Source: Paraburkholderia tuberum STM678
GTDB lineage: Bacteria; Pseudomonadota; Gammaproteobacteria; Burkholderiales; Burkholderiaceae
Reading direction: 5' to 3'
Assembly: GCF_902833905.1 (NCBI RefSeq)
Contig: NZ_CADFGP010000005.1
Coordinates: forward strand, 124,001 to 188,000
DNA: 64,000 nucleotides
In this document: piece by piece, positions 52,499-62,595 of the stretch
How positions within the stretch are numbered: position 1 is the first letter of the stretch
How the letters are laid out: every line of letters starts with the position of its first letter
Notes under the pieces: model-generated
The model's input: only the letters and a program-made list of their open reading frames with translations
The model's database searches: none
What the model was told of the DNA's origin: nothing
Made by a program: the position numbers and the translations under genes

Positions 52499-53110
52499 AT
52501 GAAACCCACCGCACCCAACCCCGCATCGCTCGGCCTTGCGGCTTTCGCGATGACCACGTGGCTGCTCAGCATGATCAATGCAGGCTGGTTCAGCGGCGGC
52601 TCGCTCGGTCTCGTGCTCGCCGTCGCGTTCGCGTTCGGCGGCAGCATGCAGATCGTTGCCGGACTGATGGAGATTCCGCGCGGCAACACGTTCGGCGCCA
52701 CCGCGTTTCTGAGCTATGGCGCGTTCTGGTGGTCGTTCGCGCTGTTTGCGTTGTTCCTGCACGAGCAGGTGCCGGCCGCGTTCGTCGGCTGGTATCTGCT
52801 GTTGTGGGGCGTCTTCACGTTCTATATGTGGATCGCGACGTTCCGCTCATCGCGCGCGCTGCAGTGCGTGTTCGTCGCGCTGTGGGCAACCTTCTTTCTG
52901 CTCGCGGCCGGCGAATGGCTCGGTTCGGCGACACTGCGGCACGCGGGAGGCTATGGCGGACTGCTGACCGCGCTGCTGGCGTTCTATCTGTCGGCGGCGG
53001 AGATCATCAACGAGTCGTTGGGCCGCACCGTGCTGCCAGTCGGCGCGAAACCCGGGCTCGTCAAAATGGAAACGGTCGGCGCCGCGGTGGTGACGCGTTT
53101 TGCGGAGTGA
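52499..53110 (+). CDS. satP: Acetate/succinate transporter, SatP (GPR1/FUN34/YaaH) family
   Basis: A protein of 203 residues with six membrane segments. 'NPASLGLAAFAMTTWLLSMINAG' carries the family's N-P-x-x-L-G-L motif, and 'GGSMQIVAGLMEIPRGNTFGATAFLSYGAFWWSFAL' (in parts) is highly characteristic. It imports acetate by proton symport. It lies 30 bp after acs with an AGGAG site, so uptake and activation of acetate are coexpressed. Confidence 0.92.
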   Translation: MKPTAPNPASLGLAAFAMTTWLLSMINAGWFSGGSLGLVLAVAFAFGGSMQIVAGLMEIPRGNTFGATAFLSYGAFWWSFALFALFLHEQVPAAFVGWYLLLWGVFTFYMWIATFRSSRALQCVFVALWATFFLLAAGEWLGSATLRHAGGYGGLLTALLAFYLSAAEIINESLGRTVLPVGAKPGLVKMETVGAAVVTRFAE

Positions 53111-53289
53111 CTGATTGCGCGCATTCGGCGCTTCACCAAGCCCGTCGCGAATCCGACATGCGCGGCGCGTTTTGTCGTCTGGCCGTGCTCATTCAGGCGC
53201 GCAGTTCGCGCTCGATCGTGCAACGGGGCGCCATCCCATGCCCCTTGGCTTTGCCACGTCCCCGGGACGGATACCACTTGTGGCACGCA

Positions 53290-53374
53290 CACGTCCCAGC
53301 ATGATGCCGATCACCGTTTCGATCTGCCTCGCCTAAGCGGTACGGCTTTCGTTCTCACCGAGCTTGCTGGTCAT
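53290..53374 (-). pseudogene. Probable remnant of the N-ATPase gamma subunit gene (atpG)
   Basis: At the end of the alpha gene an overlapping ATG (53374) opens a frame '[13 protein letters not shown]', then TAG (53335-53333), then in the same frame 'ARQIETVIGIM'. N-ATPase gamma subunits begin with a pattern like 'M....L.D...RI...RQ...V..AM', and gamma normally follows alpha in this operon. The match is short, and nothing gamma-like follows, so the gene seems lost with ~28 codons left. The evidence is position plus a short motif. Confidence 0.45.
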
Positions 53375-54923
53375 CGGGGTTCCCTGCCGCTTGCGTCGCG
53401 CCCGCGCGTTCGTGCGTCGCCCGTTCGACGAGCGCGCGAATGCGCCCGCTCAGACTGTCGCGCAGCGTGTCGTCGAGCGCGTTGCGCAGCCAAGCCGCGG
53501 GGGCCGCGTCAGTGTGCGCGTCGTCCACCGAGCCGAGCTTGTCGCGCACCCACGTCGTCACCTCCGGCGCGACGCCGTCGAACACGCCAGCGGCGAGCGC
53601 CGCGAGCAGCGCGATCTGATCGGCGACGCGCAACGCGTTGAAACGCGGCTGCGTGAGCAGCGCGCGAATCCGCTTGCCCCGCTCGATCTGCGCGTTGACG
53701 CGCGCGTCCGCGAGACCGCCGAAGCGGCTGAACATCTCCAGTTCGAGAAACTGCGCGTAGTCGAGCCGCAAGCGGCCCGCGACGTCGCGCAGCGCCGCAT
53801 GCTGCGCCTTGCCGCCGACCCGGCTCACGCTCAGGCCGACATCCACGGCGGGCCGCTGGTTCGCGGCGAACAGCGCGGCGTCGAGCACGATCTGTCCGTC
53901 CGTGATCGAGATCAGGTTGGTCGGAATGTAGGCCGACAGATTGCCGGCGTCGGTCTCGGCGATCGGCAGCGCAGTCAGCGAACCGCCGCCGAGCGCGGGC
54001 GACAGTTTCGCCGCGCGTTCCAACAGTCTCGCGTGCAGATAGAAAATATCACCGGGATACGCCTCGCGTCCGGGCGGCTCGCGCGTGAGCAGCGCGAGTT
54101 CGCGATGCGTCGCCGCGTGCTTGGTCAGGTCGTCGATCACGATCAACGCGTGCTGGCCGCGATCGCGAAAGAACTCGGCGATCGACACACCCGCGAACGG
54201 CGCGATCCATTGCAGTCCGGGCGGCGCGGCCGCCGAGGCGACAACGAAGATGCAGCGCTCGAACGCGCCATGCTCGCGCACGGCGTCGATCACCCGCTGT
54301 ACCGCCGTCGCGCGCTGCCCGACGGCGACATACACGCAGATCACGTCGCTGTGCTTCTGATTGACGATCGCCTCGACGGCGAGCGAGGTCTTGCCCGTCG
54401 CGCGATCGCCGATGATCAGTTCGCGCTGCCCTCGCCCGATCGCGAACAGCGCATCGACGACGAGCACGCCCGTCTGCAGCGGCTCGCTGACGAAGTCCCG
54501 CTCGATGATCGCGGGCGCCGCGCGCTCGACAGGCAAACGCGTGGTGGTCCCCACCGCCTCGCCGTCATCGAGCGGCCGGCCGAGCGGATCGACGACGCGG
54601 CCGAGCAGCGCGTCGCCGACCGGCACGTCGAGCACGCTGCCGGTCCCCACGACGCGCATGCCGGCCCGCACCGCGTCGCCGCTATCGAGCAGCACGACGC
54701 TCGCGCTCGCCACGTCGAGCGAATGAATGAAGCCGCGCACGCCGCATTCGAGTTCGACGACCTCGTCGAGCGCGGCGTCGGGCAGACCCGACACGAACGC
54801 GATGCCATCGGCGATCTGTTCGACGCGGCCGATGCTCGCCGCCCGCGGTTCGAGCGCGACGCGCGCGAGCGCGGCGCGTTTGCGCGCGAGCCACGCGTCG
54901 GCGGTGTCAGCGCGCGTGGCCAT
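53355..54923 (-). CDS. atpA: N-ATPase alpha subunit
   Basis: A protein of 522 residues. The F1-alpha fold is clear: '[23 protein letters not shown]' (Walker A, two parts; the canonical GDRQTGKT has Gln where Ala stands here), '[21 protein letters not shown]' (Walker B region), '[20 protein letters not shown]' and '[28 protein letters not shown]' (two parts). It is the non-catalytic nucleotide subunit. It is the last intact gene of the operon; its start overlaps the end of atpF by 17 bases. The operon order shows it belongs to the N-type, not the housekeeping F-type. Confidence 0.93.
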   Translation of the reverse strand: MATRADTADAWLARKRAALARVALEPRAASIGRVEQIADGIAFVSGLPDAALDEVVELECGVRGFIHSLDVASASVVLLDSGDAVRAGMRVVGTGSVLDVPVGDALLGRVVDPLGRPLDDGEAVGTTTRLPVERAAPAIIERDFVSEPLQTGVLVVDALFAIGRGQRELIIGDRATGKTSLAVEAIVNQKHSDVICVYVAVGQRATAVQRVIDAVREHGAFERCIFVVASAAAPPGLQWIAPFAGVSIAEFFRDRGQHALIVIDDLTKHAATHRELALLTREPPGREAYPGDIFYLHARLLERAAKLSPALGGGSLTALPIAETDAGNLSAYIPTNLISITDGQIVLDAALFAANQRPAVDVGLSVSRVGGKAQHAALRDVAGRLRLDYAQFLELEMFSRFGGLADARVNAQIERGKRIRALLTQPRFNALRVADQIALLAALAAGVFDGVAPEVTTWVRDKLGSVDDAHTDAAPAAWLRNALDDTLRDSLSGRIRALVERATHERAGATQAAGNPDDQQAR

Positions 54924-55665
54924 CGTCGCGAAGCAGTTCACCGTGAATCTGGTCGAGCTGATCGCGCCAGCTATTGCGCACCACGGCGTGCGCGCCCGAC
55001 AGTTCGAGCCCCGCAAGCAGCGTGCGGTCGATGTCGGTATCGAATTCGAGGCGCTGTGCGAAGGCGGCCGCGAGCGCCGTTTCGCACGCGGCGCGCTCGT
55101 CCGGCGTCAACGCGCGCGGCGCGCTAACATGCAGCGGCACATCCCCGGCAAGCGCGGCGCGCGCGCCGGGCGACAGCCGGCGCACGCCGTCCGCGAGTCC
55201 GTCGATGAACCCGGCAACGCGCAGGTCCTCGGGCGAGCGGTCGAGCAACCGGTCGAGCAGCTTGCCCGCGATGTCGACGGCGAGCTGCGCGGCCGCCGCC
55301 GACGCGGCTTCGGCCTCGCCCGCGCGCTCGCGCTGCCGGTCCGCAGCCGCCTGGGCGCGCAGCCGCTCGGCCTCGTTGTGCGCGGCGTCGAGCAGCGCCG
55401 CGTGCTGTGTGCGCGCGTCGGCCTCGATCGTCGCGAACGCCTGCGCGCGCTGCGCGGCGAGTTGCTCTCGTTCGGCCCGCAGCGCCTCGCGTTCGGCCTG
55501 CGCCGCGAGCTTCGCGGCGTTCGCGTCACCCGTCAGCGCATTCGCGCTCGCCTGTCGCTCCGCGATGATCTTCGCGACCGGACGGAACAGAAAGCGCGCG
55601 AGCAGCCAGACCAGAATCAGCGCGTTGAGCGTCTGCAGCGCGAGCGTCGACCAGTCGATTTTCAT
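54907..55665 (-). CDS. atpF: N-ATPase b subunit with delta-like C-terminus
   Basis: A protein of 252 residues, far longer than normal b subunits (~156). Residues 1-30 are the membrane anchor ('[22 protein letters not shown]'), residues ~35-140 a long charged coiled coil. The last ~95 residues '[26 protein letters not shown]', '[30 protein letters not shown]' (read in parts) resemble the C-terminal domain of the delta subunit. Since this operon has no separate delta gene, the b subunit probably carries that function. The start at 55665 follows the c-subunit stop by 8 bases. Confidence 0.88.
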   Translation of the reverse strand: MKIDWSTLALQTLNALILVWLLARFLFRPVAKIIAERQASANALTGDANAAKLAAQAEREALRAEREQLAAQRAQAFATIEADARTQHAALLDAAHNEAERLRAQAAADRQRERAGEAEAASAAAAQLAVDIAGKLLDRLLDRSPEDLRVAGFIDGLADGVRRLSPGARAALAGDVPLHVSAPRALTPDERAACETALAAAFAQRLEFDTDIDRTLLAGLELSGAHAVVRNSWRDQLDQIHGELLRDDGHAR

Positions 55666-55673
55666 CGCATGCC

Positions 55674-55919
55674 CTACTTGACGAACGGATTGGCAAACAG
55701 CAACAGCAGCGCGACCACGAGGCAATAGATCGCCATCGTCTCGATCATCGCGAGCCCGACGAACAGCGTGCGCGACAGCGTGCCCGCCGCATCGGGCTGC
55801 CGCGCGATCGCGTCCATCGCGGCGGCGACCGCGCGGCCCTCGGCGAGCGCGGGCCCGATCGCGCCGAACGCCACGGCGAGCGCGGCGGCGGCGATACTGA
55901 CGATTTCGATGAGGTTCAT
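55674..55919 (-). CDS. atpE: N-ATPase c subunit
   Basis: A protein of 81 residues forming two membrane helices joined by the polar loop 'ARQPD'. The first helix contains '[13 protein letters not shown]', with Glu at the position where Na+-type c subunits have Gln; the second carries the ion-carrying Glu in '[12 protein letters not shown]'. Two facing carboxylates and the Thr after the second Glu are typical of N-ATPase rotors. Sequence alone does not settle Na+ against H+. The ATG overlaps the end of atpB by four bases. Confidence 0.93.
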   Translation of the reverse strand: MNLIEIVSIAAAALAVAFGAIGPALAEGRAVAAAMDAIARQPDAAGTLSRTLFVGLAMIETMAIYCLVVALLLLFANPFVK

Positions 55920-56614
55920 GCCGGTCCTTTCTGATTGTCGTGAACGGCGGCGCGCGACTCGCCGACGGCGGCGCCGATGAATACCATCGCGAGCACCGCG
56001 AAAATGTAGGCCTGCACCGCGCCGGTCAGCAGATCGAGCGCCATCAACGGAATCGGCACGAGCAGCCCGGCCAGCGACAGCACGATGCCTACCACGAAGA
56101 CGCCGCTCATCACGTTGCCGAACAGGCGCACCACCAGCGAAAACGTGCGCGTGATCTGCTCGACGACGTTCAGCGGAATCATCACCCAGGCCGGTTCGGC
56201 GAACGTCGCGAGATAGCCGCGCCAGCCGCGCGAGCGCACGCCGCACACGAGCGTCGCGGCGAGCACGACGAGCGCGAGCGCGGCATCCGTTTCCAGGTGC
56301 GCGGTGGGCGGCTCGACGCCCGGAATCAGCGACGACCAGTTCGCGATCAGCACGAACAGGAACAACGTGCCGATCAGCGCGCGATACGGCGCGGGCTCGG
56401 TCTGCATCGTGTCGCGGATTTGCGCGTCGAGCGTGCCGACCAGCAGTTCGAGCGCGGTCTGCGTGCGCGACGGCAGGATGGACAGCTTGCGCGTGAGCCA
56501 CAGCGAGACGACCGTCATGACCGCCATGATCACCCACGTGACGACCACGGGCGTGGTGATCACGAGCGGACCGAGGCGTACGAGCGGCTCGGTGACGAGC
56601 GGCGAATGAATCAC
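55916..56614 (-). CDS. atpB: N-ATPase a subunit
   Basis: A protein of 232 residues from a GTG at 56614 that overlaps the atpR stop (GTGA). About five to six membrane helices are seen; the key helix '[18 protein letters not shown]' contains the essential Arg. '[17 protein letters not shown]' is the conserved loop before it. Together with the c ring it forms the ion path. An ATG at 56656 would be an alternative start but lies inside atpR. Confidence 0.92.
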   Translation of the reverse strand: MIHSPLVTEPLVRLGPLVITTPVVVTWVIMAVMTVVSLWLTRKLSILPSRTQTALELLVGTLDAQIRDTMQTEPAPYRALIGTLFLFVLIANWSSLIPGVEPPTAHLETDAALALVVLAATLVCGVRSRGWRGYLATFAEPAWVMIPLNVVEQITRTFSLVVRLFGNVMSGVFVVGIVLSLAGLLVPIPLMALDLLTGAVQAYIFAVLAMVFIGAAVGESRAAVHDNQKGPA

Positions 56615-56904
56615 GACGTCGCTCGCCGCATGCCGAGCGCCACACCGCGCGCCCACAGGAAACCGCCGATGCCGCCGAGCAACGCGAACGCGCCCGCTTT
56701 CGCCAGCAGGACGAATAAAGCGGCCGTCAGCGCGAGCCGCGCCAGTTGCAGCGCGAAGGCGCGCAGCACGCGCCCTCGTGCGAAGTACGCGACGTTCCAG
56801 CGCAGCGTCGCGAAGTGCAGCGCACCGCTCAGCAAGCCGACCGCCATTCCCGTGGCGGCAAGCGCGAACGTGTCGGTGAAATGAAACGTGGTGGCGTCAA
56901 TCAC
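56611..56904 (-). CDS. atpR: N-ATPase accessory membrane protein AtpR
   Basis: A protein of 97 residues with three predicted membrane segments ('[21 protein letters not shown]', '[18 protein letters not shown]', '[17 protein letters not shown]'). It has no recognisable partner outside N-ATPase operons, where AtpR is thought to help c-ring assembly. It overlaps atpQ by eight bases and atpB by four. Assignment comes mainly from operon position and size. Confidence 0.85.
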   Translation of the reverse strand: MIDATTFHFTDTFALAATGMAVGLLSGALHFATLRWNVAYFARGRVLRAFALQLARLALTAALFVLLAKAGAFALLGGIGGFLWARGVALGMRRATS

Positions 56905-57250
56905 GATCTCTCCTTTGCTGTCGATGCATCCAGCGCCATGCGGACCATAGGCCGATGCCCGCGCCGATCATCAGAAGCGGCGCCGCAAAAAACACCCGCG
57001 TACCGGCGATGCGGTCGAGCCAGCGCCCGAGCGCGAGGCAAAGCAGGATCGGCAGCACGATCGTCCAGCCGAGAATGCCGATCTGGCCGAGTCGCGCGCC
57101 CAGCGACGGCTCCGGATTCGCGCGCCCGGTCCGCTCGCGGCTCGCCGCGCGCTGCGCGGCTTGCGCGACGCGATCGGCGGGTTCGCCTGGTTCGTCGCGT
57201 TTGCCATCCGCTTTCCCGTTTGCCTTGCCGGCAGCAGGCCGCATCGTCAT
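56897..57250 (-). CDS. atpQ: N-ATPase accessory protein AtpQ (AtpI-like)
   Basis: A protein of 117 residues. The first ~50 are polar and charged; then 'LGQIGILGWTIVLPILLCLALGRWLDRIAGT' and 'VFFAAPLLMIGAGIGLWSAWRWM' (in parts) form two membrane helices, the pattern of AtpI/AtpQ accessory proteins. The ATG at 57250 overlaps the atpC stop (ATGA). AtpI-type proteins assist c-ring assembly and ion homeostasis; that role is assumed here. Confidence 0.85.
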   Translation of the reverse strand: MTMRPAAGKANGKADGKRDEPGEPADRVAQAAQRAASRERTGRANPEPSLGARLGQIGILGWTIVLPILLCLALGRWLDRIAGTRVFFAAPLLMIGAGIGLWSAWRWMHRQQRRDRD

Positions 57251-57678
57251 CCCGGTTCTCCACGTGTGGCTTGCGGGCGCAGATAGCGCAGCATCTGGCG
57301 CACGGCCTGCGCGTGCAGACGCGTCTGCTCCACGCGCGCGCGCCGCATCGCGTCGAGCTGCGCGGCACGCGCGCGGCGCACGTCCGCTTCGAGCGCTTCG
57401 AGCGAGTCGCCCTGCACCGCTTCGCGGCACGCAAGCGAGACGGCCGTGCCGTGCGACACGATCAGCACGCCACCATCGACGGCACAGTAATGCTCGCCGC
57501 CATCCGCCGTGCGCCAGCGCACCACCGATGCGCTCAACAGCGTGACCATGTCCGCATGCCCCACGCGCACGCCAAAAGCTCCGCTTTCATCCTCGGCGCG
57601 CAACGACACGACCGGCAAGCCGTCGACCATGACGCGCGCCGGTGTCGCGATCGTCAGAGACAGGCCATGCCGGGGCAT
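57247..57678 (-). CDS. atpC: N-ATPase epsilon subunit
   Basis: A protein of 143 residues. The N-terminal beta sandwich is visible ('SLTIATPARVMVDGLPVVSLRAEDESGAFGV', 'HADMVTLLSASVVRWR', 'YCAVDGGVLIVSHGTAVSLACREA'), followed by a helical C-terminus rich in Arg and Ala. It links the rotor stalk and regulates ATP turnover. It lies 13 bp after the beta gene and overlaps atpQ. Confidence 0.9.
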   Translation of the reverse strand: MPRHGLSLTIATPARVMVDGLPVVSLRAEDESGAFGVRVGHADMVTLLSASVVRWRTADGGEHYCAVDGGVLIVSHGTAVSLACREAVQGDSLEALEADVRRARAAQLDAMRRARVEQTRLHAQAVRQMLRYLRPQATRGEPG

Positions 57679-57691
57679 CGCACACTCCTCG

Positions 57692-59185
<1,494 letters not shown>

Positions 59186-59239
59186 TCAGTTGCAAACCCC
59201 TTCACGCTGACGAAACGTCCAGCATCAAATCGGGACCGT

Positions 59240-60280
59240 CTATGACGCTTCGATCAACACCTTCAGCGCGCGCGTGCTCGACGCGCGGGAGAACGTTTCG
59301 TAAGCCGAAAGAATATCGTCGAGCCGGAAGCGATGCGTGATCAGACGCGTGGGATCGATCCGCCCCGCCTTGACTGTCTTCATCAGCATCGGTGTACTGA
59401 CGGTATCGACGAGACGCGTCGTGATCGCGATGTTGCGATCCCACAGTTTTTCCAGATGCAGATCACACTTGACGCCGTGCACGCCGATGTTCGCGATCGT
59501 TCCACCCGGTGCGACCAGCTGCTGGCAAAGCTCGAACGTCGGCGCAATGCCGACCGCCTCGATCACGCAGTCGGCGCCTACCGATTCGGTCAGCTTCAGC
59601 ACTTGCGCGACCGCATCGGCACGCGCGTTGTCGATGCAAGCGGTCGCGCCAAAGCGGTGCGCGACCTCGAGCCGGTTCGCGTCGGGATCGATCATGATGA
59701 TCTGCGCCGGCGAGTAGAACTGCGCGGTCAACAGCGCAGCGAGACCGATCGGCCCGGCGCCGACGATCGCCACGGTGCAGCCCGGCTGAACCTTGCCGTT
59801 GAGCACGCCGCACTCGAAGCCGGTCGGCAGAATGTCGGACAGCATCACGAGCGCCTCTTCGTCGAGGCCAGCCGGAATGCGGTACAGACTGCTCTGCGCA
59901 TGCGGAATGCGCACATATTCGGCCTGCGTGCCGTCGATCCGGTTACCGAGAATCCAGCCGCCCGTCGTGCAATGCGAATACATGCCGCGCCGGCAGTAGT
60001 CGCAGCGGCCGCACGAGGTGATGCACGAGATCAGCACGTGATCGCCGGCCGCGAGCCCGCTCACCGCCTCGCCGACCTGATGCACGACACCGACGCCTTC
60101 GTGGCCGAGAATGCGGCCCGGCTCGCAGGTCGGCACGTCGCCTTTGAGAATGTGCAGATCGGTGCCGCAGATCGTCGTGCGGGCGACTTTGACGATTGCA
60201 TCGGTGGGCGCCGTGAGTTCGGGTATCGGCCGTTCGTCGAGCGACTTTTCGCCGGGACCGTGATAAACGAGTGCTTTCAT
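59240..60280 (-). CDS. Zinc-dependent alcohol dehydrogenase
   Basis: A protein of 346 residues. Catalytic zinc ligands are in 'TTICGTDLHILKGD' (Cys) and 'RILGHEGVGVV' (His-Glu); the structural zinc is bound by the four Cys in 'SCGRCDYCRRGMYSHC'. The cofactor loop is 'VAIVGAGPIGLAALL'. It converts primary or secondary alcohols and aldehydes with NAD. The start at 60280 has a GGAG site. An FNR-type box lies about 155 bases upstream and the N-ATPase operon begins 69 bp downstream, so it could be the first gene of a low-oxygen transcript. Confidence 0.9.
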   Translation of the reverse strand: MKALVYHGPGEKSLDERPIPELTAPTDAIVKVARTTICGTDLHILKGDVPTCEPGRILGHEGVGVVHQVGEAVSGLAAGDHVLISCITSCGRCDYCRRGMYSHCTTGGWILGNRIDGTQAEYVRIPHAQSSLYRIPAGLDEEALVMLSDILPTGFECGVLNGKVQPGCTVAIVGAGPIGLAALLTAQFYSPAQIIMIDPDANRLEVAHRFGATACIDNARADAVAQVLKLTESVGADCVIEAVGIAPTFELCQQLVAPGGTIANIGVHGVKCDLHLEKLWDRNIAITTRLVDTVSTPMLMKTVKAGRIDPTRLITHRFRLDDILSAYETFSRASSTRALKVLIEAS

Positions 60281-60429
60281 GACGGACTTCTCCTATGGCC
60301 GGAATGAAACACGATGCGTGGCGGCAAACGTGTTCGCGCCTGAACCTGGTCGTGTCATGCGTCGGCTAGCGCCGGCGGGAACGTAATGCGTCACGCGCTT
60401 GCATCATGAGCCCCAGCGTGGCGGGCGGC

Positions 60430-60443
60430 TTGATCTGGGTCAA
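60430..60443 (-). promoter_or_regulatory. FNR/Anr-type box before the alcohol dehydrogenase gene
   Basis: On the plus strand TTGAT-CTGG-GTCAA, identical to the box at 50333. It is centred about 155 bases before the alcohol dehydrogenase start. Confidence 0.65.
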
Positions 60444-60447
60444 GCAC

Positions 60448-60690
60448 TACGAAAACAACGCCGACGCGTCGATGTCGGCCATTTTCTCGAGTTCTTGCAG
60501 ATAGAGGCCGGGAAAGGGGCCCGCGCCTGCCTGCACATCGGCCGCGAAGAAGCTGCCCGCGCGAGCACCTCGGTCACGTCGCCGAAGTCGGGGATGATGG
60601 CCGCGTGCGAACTGGGCGCGCGGCGGAACCAGAGTGGCGTCGGATTGCTCGACCTGATCGGCTCGGATGATCGCCCAAAAAAATCGAAGA
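60448..60690 (-). pseudogene. Decayed gene of unknown family
   Basis: Read leftward, one frame gives 'LWFRRAPSSHAAIIPDFGDVTEVLARA' (two parts) and, after a probable frameshift near 60560, another gives 'FFAADVQAGAGPFPGLYLQELEKMADIDASALFS' (two parts) with a TAG at 60450-60448. The two pieces look like one protein-coding tail with GC-biased codons, but I do not recognise the family and no start is present. It fills most of the gap between the alcohol dehydrogenase and the XRE regulator. Confidence 0.35.
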
Positions 60691-60700
60691 CATCGCTATA

Positions 60701-61576
60701 TCACGGCATACGGTTTGCCGATATTGGAGGTTGCGGGGACGCATGCGCCGCGAGCAGCTGCTGATGACGTGCTTCGGTGGCGTCGTCGGCGGGGAACATG
60801 CATTCGATGCGCAACTCCTGCGCGGCCACGTTTTGCGGTGTGCCCACGGTCGTGACCATCGAGAAATAGCGCAGCACCACGCCCTCGCTGATGAAGCCGA
60901 GCGGAACCATCGGCAGCGTCGCGGGTGTCATGGACGAGCCATGATGCGTCTTCCAGTCGCGCGGCACGTCGGGATACGCAAGCAGTTCATCGAGTAGACG
61001 CTTCGTGTTGGCGCCGATTACATGACCGACCGACTCGCGATACACGCGTTGCAGCAGACTTCGCGCGACCTCCTGCCAATCGGCGACGAACGGACGCATG
61101 CCATGTGGATCGAAGATCAGATGCAGCATGTTGCGCGGGCCTTCGCGCGCGGTCATGTCGATGAAGCAGTTGAAGAAGCGCGGGGCCGCGTCGTTGGTCA
61201 TCAGCACGTCCCAGTCGCGGTCCATCACGAGCGCCGGAAACGGCTCATGCTGACGCACGACCCGTTCGAGCGCGCGCACCACGCCGTGCATTTCCTGCGC
61301 ATTCCACGGTGCTTCCGAATAAATCGGTGCATAACCCGCGGCAAGCAGCAGCGCGTTGCGCTCGCGCAGCGGCACGTCGAGGGTCTGCGCGAGCGTCAGC
61401 AGCGTGTCGCGGCCCGGCACGCTGCGCCCGCTTTCGATGAAGCTGATCTGCCGCTGCGAGATGCCGGCCTCGAGCGACAGATCGAGCTGACTCACGCCAC
61501 GCACGTCACGCCAATAGCGCAACAGACCGCCGAGATCGCCCGGCTGCACTTTCGGATCGTGACTCGTGACGTTCAT
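60701..61576 (-). CDS. XRE-family regulator with MmyB-like ligand domain
   Basis: A protein of 291 residues. The helix-turn-helix 'LLRYWRDVRGVSQLDLSLEAGISQRQISFIESGRSVPGRDTLL' (in parts) occupies residues ~17-70. The rest is the MmyB-like domain ('PALVMDRDWDVLMTNDAAPRFFNCFID', 'GPRNMLHLIFDPHGMRPFVADWQEVARSLLQRVYRE', in parts), which binds fatty-acid-like ligands in relatives. The start follows AGGAGGG. It lies 37 bp after a carboxymuconolactone decarboxylase-like gene, so the two probably form one unit. Confidence 0.88.
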   Translation of the reverse strand: MNVTSHDPKVQPGDLGGLLRYWRDVRGVSQLDLSLEAGISQRQISFIESGRSVPGRDTLLTLAQTLDVPLRERNALLLAAGYAPIYSEAPWNAQEMHGVVRALERVVRQHEPFPALVMDRDWDVLMTNDAAPRFFNCFIDMTAREGPRNMLHLIFDPHGMRPFVADWQEVARSLLQRVYRESVGHVIGANTKRLLDELLAYPDVPRDWKTHHGSSMTPATLPMVPLGFISEGVVLRYFSMVTTVGTPQNVAAQELRIECMFPADDATEARHQQLLAAHASPQPPISANRMP

Positions 61577-61613
61577 GGTGTTGCCCTCCTGTTGATGCCT
61601 GAACGGGATCGCT

Positions 61614-62171
61614 TCAGCGCGCGGGCGCGTGCCACGCGAATTCGGCGAACTGCGCTTCGAGCGGCGGCTCGGTCACGCTGCCGGTGTAGTTCGTGATCGT
61701 CGACGCGGCGACCGCCGCAACCACCTCGAGAATCTGCTCCGCGCTGAAACCTGCCGCGAGGAAGCGTTGCCGGTCCTCATCGTCGAGGCGGCCGCGTTTT
61801 TCGATCAGCATGCGCGCGAGCGTCGACAGCGCCGCGAGCCTCGTGTCGTCGGGCACGCCGCCGTGGCGGATCGCCTCGACATCGGCGCGACGCAGGCCCG
61901 CGTTCAAGCCGAGCGCGGTATGAAACGCAACCGCCCATTCGCTCGCGTTCGTCACGGCGTTGGTGAGCAGCAGCGTCTGGATCTCCGGTTCGGTCAGACT
62001 GCTCGCATGCACGCGCTCGAACAGGCCGATGAAGCCGTTGATCAGCACCGGTGAAGCCGCCATCTTGGCCGCGATGTTCGGAATCAGGCCGAACGCCTGT
62101 TGCAGTTTGCGGAGCACGGGTTTCGATTGCTCGGGAGCGGACTCGATCGTGTGAACGGGATAGCTGGACAT
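61614..62171 (-). CDS. Carboxymuconolactone decarboxylase/AhpD-like protein
   Basis: A protein of 185 residues of the all-helical CMD/AhpD fold: 'KLQQAFGLIPNIAAKMAASPVLINGFIGLF' (two parts), 'LTEPEIQTLLLTNAVTNASEWAVAFHTAL' (two parts). The usual CxxC of peroxidase-type members is replaced (TNASEWAVAFH), so disulfide chemistry is not expected; the His is kept. The start at 62171 follows GGAG. The frame stays open upstream through an alcohol dehydrogenase remnant, but that part is not translated with it. Role unknown. Confidence 0.85.
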   Translation of the reverse strand: MSSYPVHTIESAPEQSKPVLRKLQQAFGLIPNIAAKMAASPVLINGFIGLFERVHASSLTEPEIQTLLLTNAVTNASEWAVAFHTALGLNAGLRRADVEAIRHGGVPDDTRLAALSTLARMLIEKRGRLDDEDRQRFLAAGFSAEQILEVVAAVAASTITNYTGSVTEPPLEAQFAEFAWHAPAR

Positions 62172-62264
62172 GGTATCTCCTTGACTTTGCGCCATCGGAG
62201 CGACGGCGCGGTAGTCGAAGAGTAGAGGCAGCCGCGCGGCTCGCCAATTACATCGGATGTCATC

Positions 62265-62549
62265 GCCATGCACGATCGGCTCTTCGGAAACGCCGACCAT
62301 CACGAGCTTGCCGTTCAGGCCGAGACCGCCGAGCGTCGCGGCCATCGCCTTGCCGCTCGTCACCGTGGCCAGTATCAGCTTCGCGCCGCCCAGTGCCTGC
62401 AGCTTCTCGGCGAGTTCAACATGGGACGCAACTCGGTGCAAGGCTGGCCCTCCGGCACCTCGGCCGATTCGCAGGACACGCTCGGGTTCAGCGCGCTCAC
62501 CGGTGTCAAGCCGATGATCGAAGAGTATCCGCCGGCGCAGAAGCAGTGA
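62265..62549. pseudogene. Alcohol dehydrogenase remnant split by a local inversion
   Basis: Read leftward, 62420-62265 encodes 'VELAEKLQALGGAKLILATVTSGKAMAATLGGLGLNGKLVMVGVSEEPI' (in parts), a stretch of a zinc-type alcohol dehydrogenase. Read rightward, 62424-62549 encodes 'GRNSVQGWPSGTSADSQDTLGFSALTGVKPMIEEYP' (in parts), the part that normally follows directly. The two neighbours in the protein are thus on opposite strands, joined near 62421. The first half of the gene is missing. The rest of the gap 62172-62667 holds only the katG terminator. Confidence 0.75.
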
Positions 62550-62558
62550 CGAGGCGAA

Positions 62559-62595
62559 GAAAAAGCGCGCTTGCCGGCATCCCGGCAAGCGCGCT
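62559..62595 (-). terminator. Rho-independent terminator of katG
   Basis: Read leftward from katG, a perfect 14-bp stem (62582-62595 with 62564-62577, four-base loop) is followed by a T-rich run (CTTTTTCTTC). It lies 72 bases after the katG stop. Confidence 0.9.

Noticed and set aside
51187..53304. A 705-codon rightward ORF across acs and satP
   Set aside because: It is an out-of-frame shadow of acs and satP, both of which show complete family motifs.
53364..55127. A 587-codon rightward ORF opposite atpA/atpF
   Set aside because: It is antisense to genes with intact F1-alpha and b-subunit motifs; composition is Arg-rich and not protein-like.
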